Source of the DNA: Anaspis maculata
Taxonomy: Eukaryota > Arthropoda > Insecta > Coleoptera > Scraptiidae
Assembly: GCA_949128115.1 (NCBI GenBank)
Contig: OX421967.1
Location: forward strand, 21,158,635 to 21,222,634
Direction: 5' to 3'
DNA: 64,000 nucleotides
Part shown: piece by piece, positions 49,001 to 58,000 of the stretch
How the letters are laid out: each line of letters starts with the position of its first letter
How positions within the stretch are numbered: the stretch's first letter is position 1
The notes under the pieces: generated by a model
Told to the model about the DNA's origin: nothing
The model's input: only the letters and a program-made list of their open reading frames with translations
The model's database searches: none
Program-made: the position numbers and the translations under genes

Positions 49001-52000
49001 GGGTTTACTCTTACTAGTGTTCCTGAAGTTCGGTGTACCTACTAGCAGAAATGTTCGGTATACTTATGCTCGTTTTGAGCCCTGATCTCTTGTCTCTTGT
49101 CTCTTGAGCCATCTTGTCTCTTTCTTTATATTCAGTTCGTAGCCTTGATGAGCTCTAATAATTTTTTTTCTGGAGACGTAATTCCAAAGGAACATGATTC
49201 TAAGGAGACGTAATATGTGTAGGAGATGAAATTTCCAGGGGACGTAGTTTCCTGGGGACGTTTTGTGGGGGATGTATTTTCCGGATTCGCAATTACTTAT
49301 CTGGTGGGTCTGGAAAGAAGGACGATACCTACATGAGTAAAAAATGTAATTCTTATCTGCTGGATCTAAAAAGAAGGAGAATGCTTGACTCAGAAATCAG
49401 TTCTTCATCTGTTGGGTCTGAAAAGGAGGATGATACTTGAGTCGAAAATGAGCTCCTTATCTGACGGGTCTGAAAAGAAGAACGATACTTGAGATGTCAA
49501 TAGACTCGTTATCGGGTGGGTCTGAAATTCTATATTTATATCTTAATATAATTATATTCTATAATCTATCATATATATTTTTGCAACAGGACATTATTGG
49601 AGGGGATATTATTGACAGGGATATTTTGTCGCGGGGATATTTTTCGCCTGGGATATCTTGTCGCGGGGATACTTTTGGCTGGAATATTATTGGCGGGGAT
49701 ATTTTTGGCCTGGAATATCATGTCGCGGGGATATTTTTGGCTGGGATATTATTGCCGGGATATTTGTGGTGGGATATTTTTGGCTGGGATATTTCGTCGC
49801 CGCCGCCGCACCCTCAAAATTGAATAAGGAAAGGAATGTTGGTGGAATCGTTACTGTAAAATGTGCGGCTTTTATGACACTGTCGCCAGGAGCTTTTTCT
49901 GGCGTTGGGTTTTCAAGCCGTTATTGACTGACATACAGGTCATTATTTATGTACATTTGTTACCGAAGCAAATAAACCACCGTAGGTTGTAACTGTCAAA
50001 TAAATTGCTTCGTTTGTATTTTGAATATTACTTCTCATCCATTAATTGGGAAATTTGTATCAGTTTTTTGGACAGTATGGTATTAGACCGTGAGGCGTGA
50101 TCTAGTGGCATTTGAGAGACGATTGTCATTTCTGACAGCACCAAACTTTTTGTGGTGATAGCCACTCACCACCCACATCGTAGTTGCTGAAACGCCAGTC
50201 TGCCTCCCCAAAGCGAGTCATCTTGGGAGCTACCATATGTCAAAAATACCAAAACAAAAATTCTGCACCGTTTATCCAATCGACTTGAAATTTCGTATAT
50301 GTACGGGGCGAGGTACGGGGTTTTGCTGTCACATGAGCTGATCAGTTTTTCGCTGTCATCTGTCAATTAAGTAGAAAGTGTTACTATCAAAAGATGTCAG
50401 AAGCTTTATTTCACGAAACTTGACTTGTAAAATGTTATTTAATAGAAGCCCTGAAAAAACTGTATTTAGAACAGTTCAAAGTACCCCCCAACTGTCATAT
50501 TTTGTCACTTGTCAGTAATCAAAAAATATCAAAGTTCAAAACTTTAACATTTAATAGTAGTTTTCATGACAATTTTGTGTTTCGGTGGGCATGCGCAAGA
50601 TTTGACAGTTCGGGTCGGCTAGCACCAGAGGTATAGAGTGGGGAGAGTGATTAGAGACCTGCGAGAGTCTGGCAAGCACGCGAAGGTCGAATTTTTGCCG
50701 ACCGGCAAGAAACGTGAGCATGCGCTCTAGACCTGATGAAAACTGCTATTCTTCAAAATCTATTCGCTGGATTGGGATCAAATTCGGCAGGAATCAACAA
50801 ACCAAAATGATCTAAGTAAATCTGCAGTTGGAGTTTTCCACCATTTCCCAACAAGGCGTTACAAATTTTTAAATTTCCTCTTGGCCGTTACCACCCGAGA
50901 GGGCCGCTCAACCGGGTTTTGACCAGGACGACAGGCGTTCAGTGCAGAACTCAACCCAGACGCTTTCCTGCTCGGAAATCTACCTTTTTCGAAAAATTTC
51001 AACTGATATTTTTTCAAAATGGCACTTGCACATTCCGTAATTAATATCTGCTGGAGGTCGCATTTGAAAATAGGCCTACATGACGCCCAAATCTTACGAT
51101 CTACTTTTTGTCAGTTAAAACTTTTCGTTCCGCTGCGTTTTGTGGCTGGTTCACATTTGGCCTGAGGTTACTTCATACTGAATCAAGTTTTGCTTCCTGC
51201 AATCCGATTTCGATTTATAGTATGGGGGCATATTTCGTGCCGTGTGCAGCTTCGTGTAGAAATATACAGGTGTTCATTTGGAAAGTTGTCACCCCTGATT
51301 TCTCGCCGCCAAAATTTTCCATAGGAAAACGCCGAAACAAGTAGATATTTGTTTCGAGGGGGACATCTAGGACACATATTGCCAAATTTTTATCTTCAAC
51401 TCTTTCGCCCCCACCCCACCTTACTTTATAATTTCAAATGGCATCACCTATCTTGTGATACATGAAATTAAATGCAATAAAATTATCTTTCCGTCAAACA
51501 TATTTCTAAGTTTTTAAAACCACCCTGCAACCCTTGTGAAAATCCTCTCTTTTTCAAAAAAAAGGAGACTTTCCTAATTCATTCAAATCAATTTGAAGTA
51601 AGGTAGGGTGGGGGCGAAGGGGTTGAAGATGAATTTTTCCACATACAAGTCTTAGTTGACCCCATTGAAATAAAGATCGACCTGATTAGTCTAAGTCTAG
51701 TCTAGTCCAAAAGTCTATTTCTCAAAAATCGGGAGTTTATAGGGGTAAAATGATCCTTTTATAAGAAAGAGAAAGCCCGGCCGGTAGTGTGGCGGACTCC
51801 GTCTCTGGAAGCAATTCTAGGGATCGTGGGTTCGAATCCGGCTCGGGTCAGGTGAAAATTTTCATGTGCCCTTCAGTACCTTGACGTGTACTACCGTGCA
51901 GTCACGTCAAGGGAAAAAGAATGAAACGAGAAGGACACCGAAAAAAGGGTGATAATAACCTCGCTGTTGATGCGTCTATAAAATGGTGGGTGGTGTGGGA

Positions 52001-55000
52001 ATCATCCGGCGCCGCTCTCAGAGTACTAAAGCGGCGCTAAGGAGGTACTGCCAGTGACTACACGGATACCCGCCCACCGCGAAAAAAAAATTAGAAAGAT
52101 GAAATTTCTTATGAGTTGAGGGGTGGTTCAAAAAAATTAAAAATATGTTTGGCGGAAAGAGAATTGTATTGGCTTCAATTTGATGTATCACAAGATGCGT
52201 TATGTTGTTTGAAATTGTTGAAGTGAGGTGGGATGAGGGCGAAGGGGTTGAAGATAAAAAAAATTGGCAGTATCCTAGAATTCCTAGATGAACCTTTCGA
52301 ATCAAAAATGGACCGATTTGGGCGTTTTCCTGTGAACAATTTTGGCGGCGAGAAATCCGGGGTGACAACTTTTCAAATGAACACCCTGTAGACTTATGTC
52401 CTAATCTTTCTGTGCGATCAAGGATCATGGAAATCCTTGCAGGCTTCTGCTGCAGGCAAATATAGTGGAGGCGCCAAAATGGGCTTCATCTGGTATAAGA
52501 AACTGGCTGTAGCTCGTTTGTTTTTCAACGGATTGTGACATCTGGAACGTTATTTTGTAGACAAAAGAATTCTCTTCCTATTTCATACCTAAATTTTCAA
52601 ACGCCATTTCGGGAAACTGTGTAATATGCTAAATTCTGACGGTTTTTTAAGATTATCCGATATTTTTGAAATTTGGCAGTTGAATATGGCAGCAAATTTG
52701 GCAAATCAGTAAATTTGGCGCCATATTGGAAAGATGGCGCCAAAAAAACAGTTTTATGCTTGGTTTTATGTCAATATCTTCAATTCAACTGACTCAAGAT
52801 TGAAACGTGTTATGCGGAGGAAAGTAAGCCCATTCAAGTCTCTACAATTTGACTAATCAATCATTTATGTGCGACTTACGGTTCTTGAGTTATCGCTTTC
52901 AGAACTTCCGGAACCATCAACTTTCGGCATTCAATCAGCATGTCAAATTGATGCCACCATCATGTAGTAAGCAAATTAATCATGAATGGCTCTTGGCTAT
53001 ATTGACCATAGATGATAGAAATTCAAAAAATTGATCATGGTGATGTTAATTGTGCAATTGCAGGGTGAACTGTGAAGGCAAACTGACTTTAGAAAGAAAT
53101 AAAGGAATATAGCATTTGGAGGATATCAGATACATTCGAAACTCATTATTATAATGAAAGGGGTCATTAGAATATCCACTTTTCCACTTCGTTTTTCTGC
53201 CGTTATTCTGGCCATAATTTTGGAAAGATGGCAGCAAATCGTAATTCAATATGGGGTTTTCCAATGAGTTGAAAGGGAAAATGCCTTAGAAAATTCAGAT
53301 GCTTTCCAGTTTTTTCCCACTAATGAAAATGGTTCTACTAACTAGCAGTGATAAGTCGATAATATCAATTTCTATACTGCGTTTCAAACCGGTAAAAATA
53401 AAGGTAACGTATCCGAGAAATCGACCTTGTTTTCCGATCAGTAAACTTATTGGATCACCTTAGCCAGCAAACTTAGTTTATTTAACTGGAGATAACCTAC
53501 GAATTTTTAAAACTTTTCAGAAAACTAGTTTTGAACTGTAGGAAGAATATCGCCTTCGATCTTTTTCCCCTATATAATTTGAAACAACTCCAGGTAATAA
53601 ACCTAGCCAAAAGTGAAGTTTTCAAACAAGGTTCTAAATATAATCTCGGGTCTGATCTCCCATGAGCACCATTCACCATACCTTAAAGTTAGAGATCCAA
53701 AATTACCAGCAATTTACTTTTTTCTGCTGACTTCATAAATAAATATATTGCTCCTTCCCTATTTTCGTCTATCTAATTTGAAATTTAAATGGACTATAAT
53801 ACCTAGGCAGGTCTAGCAGAGAAGCCTGAGTAATATGATAAACATTACTAACCTTTGTCAAGATATGCATAAGAGAAATAAAGTTTTGCGTAGATAGGTA
53901 CCTACCAGTTGGCCTAAAGCCTAATTATTATGAAAATCAAGGTTGCTAAAGACGTGGAAGACGAAACGAAATTAATAAATCCATTGGCTTTTTTTTTAGT
54001 TATGGTCGTTGTTTTGTGATCTTCATGATTTTTTGCATTGTTTTTTCTCGGTAGGTAAATCTCCCATATCTTCCAAACAGTTCAACATATCGAGTTCGGT
54101 TTTCCGACTGATTCGATAGTCGAATCGGCTCGAAACCTGTTGCATTTAGGAACGATCGGTCAATTATAAACTTTCAGACATATGCAAATCTCCAAATTTC
54201 GTCTGCCTTATGAATCCAGCAAGCTCCGGACGGCTCTTCCGCCAATTGTGCGGGTTTGTAGTCTATTCTTGAATCGAAGTCTCCGGGTTCGTAGCCTATC
54301 CCCGAATAGGTCTCCAGCGAATATCGTGACAATCTTCTATCACCGCCACCCAGTTTTCAGTCCTTATCCTAAGACTAGTTGGATGCGTACCTACATCTCT
54401 TGCTATCCTGCGCTAACCACGAGTGGTCGAACATCCTACATCAAACTATCTGGGGAGCAGTCTATAATTTAATCTAAATATCTAACCTGAGTCTATAATC
54501 TATCAACTTCACGGCTTTCTGCATTAGAGCAAGCTATGGAAAAATTGTGTTGTGTTGGTACGAATGATACGATGACAAGTGGAGGTTCAGTGAAACAGTT
54601 TGTTACATACTAAAGAAGAACATGCAAATATTGGCCAAGTTTTAAAGCGTACAAATTTTGAAAAAAAAACTGGTTTTTTCTATCATCTGTTTTTGATAGG
54701 TTGTATTAATATGTCAAAACGGTTTTTGAGTTTTGAAACTGATTTGTTTTTTCAAAAAGTTGTGCAAAATTTTCTGAAATGTGCTTTTTCAGATGTAAAG
54801 AATATGATAGCTTGAAGAACATTGGACGGATTTTGGAAATTCTGGCATGAGAGGACTAAGCGTATCTTCAGCTATCGAATGCTCATTTGAAATAGACTTT
54901 CAATGGAACAGTTTGTCATATACAGGGTGTCGAAGAAGAGCGTGCAAATATACCTAGGCCAAAGTTTTGCAGCGTACTTTTGAAAAAAAAGGTTGAAACT

Positions 55001-58000
55001 TTTTTCACCTTTCACCAACAAACAAAATCCGTCTAATATTTTTCAAACTAACATATTCCGGAAAATAATTTTCAAATCTGGAGGAGCACATTTCATAAAA
55101 TTCAGCACAACTTTTTGAAAAAACAAATGAATTTCAAAATTCAAAAACCGTTTCAGCATAACAATACAATCTATCGAAAATAAATAAATAAATAGATAAT
55201 AAATAAATAAATAAATAAATACATTTATTTCCAACAGGTGAACAACCCAATTACAGGAAACATAAAACAGTGAAAGTAACAAAACAAAAATAAAAAATAA
55301 AGATATATGCAATAAGAATGTATAAAAAAGATTTTTTGGTCCCAATTCTGAAAATAAAATTATTGATTAAACTCAAGATAACAAGAGATCACAATAGATA
55401 ATAGAGAGAAGCTAAAACTTCTTTTTAGAAATTTGTACGCTGTAAAACTTTGCCAATATTTGCGCGCTTTTCTTTGGCACCCTGTATGTGACAAACTGTT
55501 TCACTGACCTCGGGTTCCACCAAACTTTTATCAGCGCGATAACTTTATCAGTCTCATAGTAACTAAGCAACTGGCCATCCTATTGGCTGGTGCATAGCAA
55601 CTATCAGAGTAATAGATTTAATCTGCTCTTAAAATTTTGGTGGAACCCGAGATCAAACTCAATTTTGAACAGCATTCGATGGATAAAGGAACGCTCTGTC
55701 CTCACATGCCAAAATTCCCTAAATCAATCCAGTAGAAGCTATCTCAACTTGAAAACGCACTGTCTTGATTTTCAGGGGGTCACTTTCATTGTCAAGCAGT
55801 TTTATTTCGGGGAGGCATGCACCCTCCGATTTGTCGAAGCATAAAATTTTCTCAAATCACCATCGAGAAGTGTGCAATTTCAAGTGAGAAATTGCCAGTT
55901 TTGAAAAATGTTTCCAGTTATGCGCCTGTACTTGTAAAGGGTGTTCACGTTAAGATGGAGGGCCCCCCCACTAGCCGGCTCATCCCTGAACCACAGAACC
56001 TGAACTACAAAGATGATCAAAAATGTGTGTTGCTACAGTAACACTGAAAACACACGTCTCGGCATTGTTGGAGTGACTTGACCTGTCAGTATGAACAATG
56101 GTATAAATATAGGCTTTCAGCGTTACTGTAGCAACCCACATTTTTTATCATCTTGGTAGCCCAGTATGACCAGAAAAACGCAATCAGGGGTAAAGCTCAG
56201 ACATAGCATAAGCACAACAAGTGAACTTCCAGGGGGCTCCCTCTTCCACAAAAGTTCTACCATATTCAGGGGTTCAGACTTGCAAAAAGCATGTTCCACA
56301 TCTGAAATATTGATGAAATTCAACGTGCCAAAAACAGACAGTGACTAGCGTTTCAAAAAGTGCCCCCTGCCTGGCCCCACACACCAAATTTTCGGGTTGT
56401 TTTTAAATTCAAGTAATCCGGAAGGGTTGTAGGAACAATCGTGCTTAATGTCAACCACCCATTCATCAGAAGTGATTCAATCTTGCAAGAAAATAGGGCA
56501 AATCTGTTACATTCCATATAAAAATTCATATCTTCTGTGCAAAACCTCCAATCTCGGTAAATCCAAAACCGTTTCGAGACAATGCATTACACTTCATGAT
56601 TTTCACATTGATATTTGAAAAAAAAAATTTTTGCAGATGGGGATTCGATGAAGTTTTCGCAATTTTTCATCTTTTTACATATCACCCTGTATAAACGTTA
56701 CATGCAGTTTCTTGATATTCACAATCACAGAATCTGTTGAGAATAGATCGGGCTAGTAGACGCAACAAACAGAATGGAAATCACTTCCGGCAATAGGCGA
56801 TTGACCTTATTGGGGAAAATGGCCGTTTCGTCGAGGAAGTTTTAGGGAATTAATTTTTAGAACTGGTGTAAGTTGCCGTCCGGCAACGGCGGTGTTACGT
56901 CAATTGGTGGCATGTCAAAACTGTCACTTTGCTGTCTTGTGCAGTACGCTACAAGCAAACTTTCGTTCCTGTGAACCCTTGGGACCCCATAGGCTCGTTA
57001 TTGGGCCCCATGTTGATGACCAGCGTCGTCGCAGACCTTTCTCTAAATCATCCATAGCTTCCGCCCAAGGAAGAGCAACAGACTCTGTCACACCCGCACG
57101 GAGGGAAACACACAAGCCCGTCGACCAGCCTGCCAGCCAAGAAAAAATCACCTCGGGCTGGCCGTGCAGAGTCAACCACCACCTACCTTTTTTCCTCGCT
57201 TTTTTCTAAAGATTTCCTGCTTCGACTTCAGCTGGAGATCCGCATTTTTCATTCTAACAAGCTCGCCGTAGCTACCTTTGTGTTCGCGACGTAAACGTTG
57301 TCTTTTTTTATCGCAATAATGTAGTGCATTGCTGGGGGCGTAGTCTTTCAGCTGCGCACCTCTGGAGCTAGATCTACTACAAACCTGCTAAATACGCTAA
57401 CCATAACATGAAAGAACAGACACAAATGCAAACCCCTTTTTCAGATTATTTCTACTTGTCAAATTTCCATGTCAATATGGAGGTATTACAGGTATCCACT
57501 AGTGCCCACCTAGGCTACTAGACGTCGGAGTATGTTTTCCTCGCAAAAACGTCCTCGACGATCAAGTACCGAGCTCTACACCAGGTGGCGTTTTTTAAAT
57601 GTAAATCGCCTATAGAAAGTTATTAGCTGTCAAAGTCAAGCCATTTTTTTGGTGGCGACAACTTTATTGTGGAGCAGTTTATTATGAAGGAATAGACCTG
57701 ACCTTTCTTGTCAATTCAAGACCACAACCAGTGAAATCGGGTCATCGGCTGAGAAGCTATTGCGAGTTGAAGCGAAGCCTACTTTCCGTTTTTTTCATTT
57801 CCGCATAATTGATCCTTTAGGTATCCTGTCCGCCAATCCGTCATTTGCTCATTTCTCGACCGATTTTCTCAAATTTGGTATCAGTAGCTAGCCAATTGGA
57901 CAGGCTATCTTTTTCATATGAGAAAATGACGTACATGTTAAAATCCAAGATGGCGGAAGCAATTGAAAATAGAATTTCTTTTGTCCTTATCGCTTCTTGA

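Noticed and set aside
48470..49803. CRISPR-like repeat series
   Set aside because: The repeats are degenerate and contiguous with no constant repeat and unique spacers, and the genome is eukaryotic; these are ordinary tandem arrays.
49494..49927. Overlapping plus-strand frames of 76-109 codons rich in Gly, Ile, Phe and Leu
   Set aside because: Produced by a 15-bp minisatellite whose period is a multiple of three; no gene-like flanks.
56892..57209. 105-codon plus-strand frame in a GC-richer stretch
   Set aside because: No recognisable domain, no splice signals in keeping, and both strands are open over the same interval.
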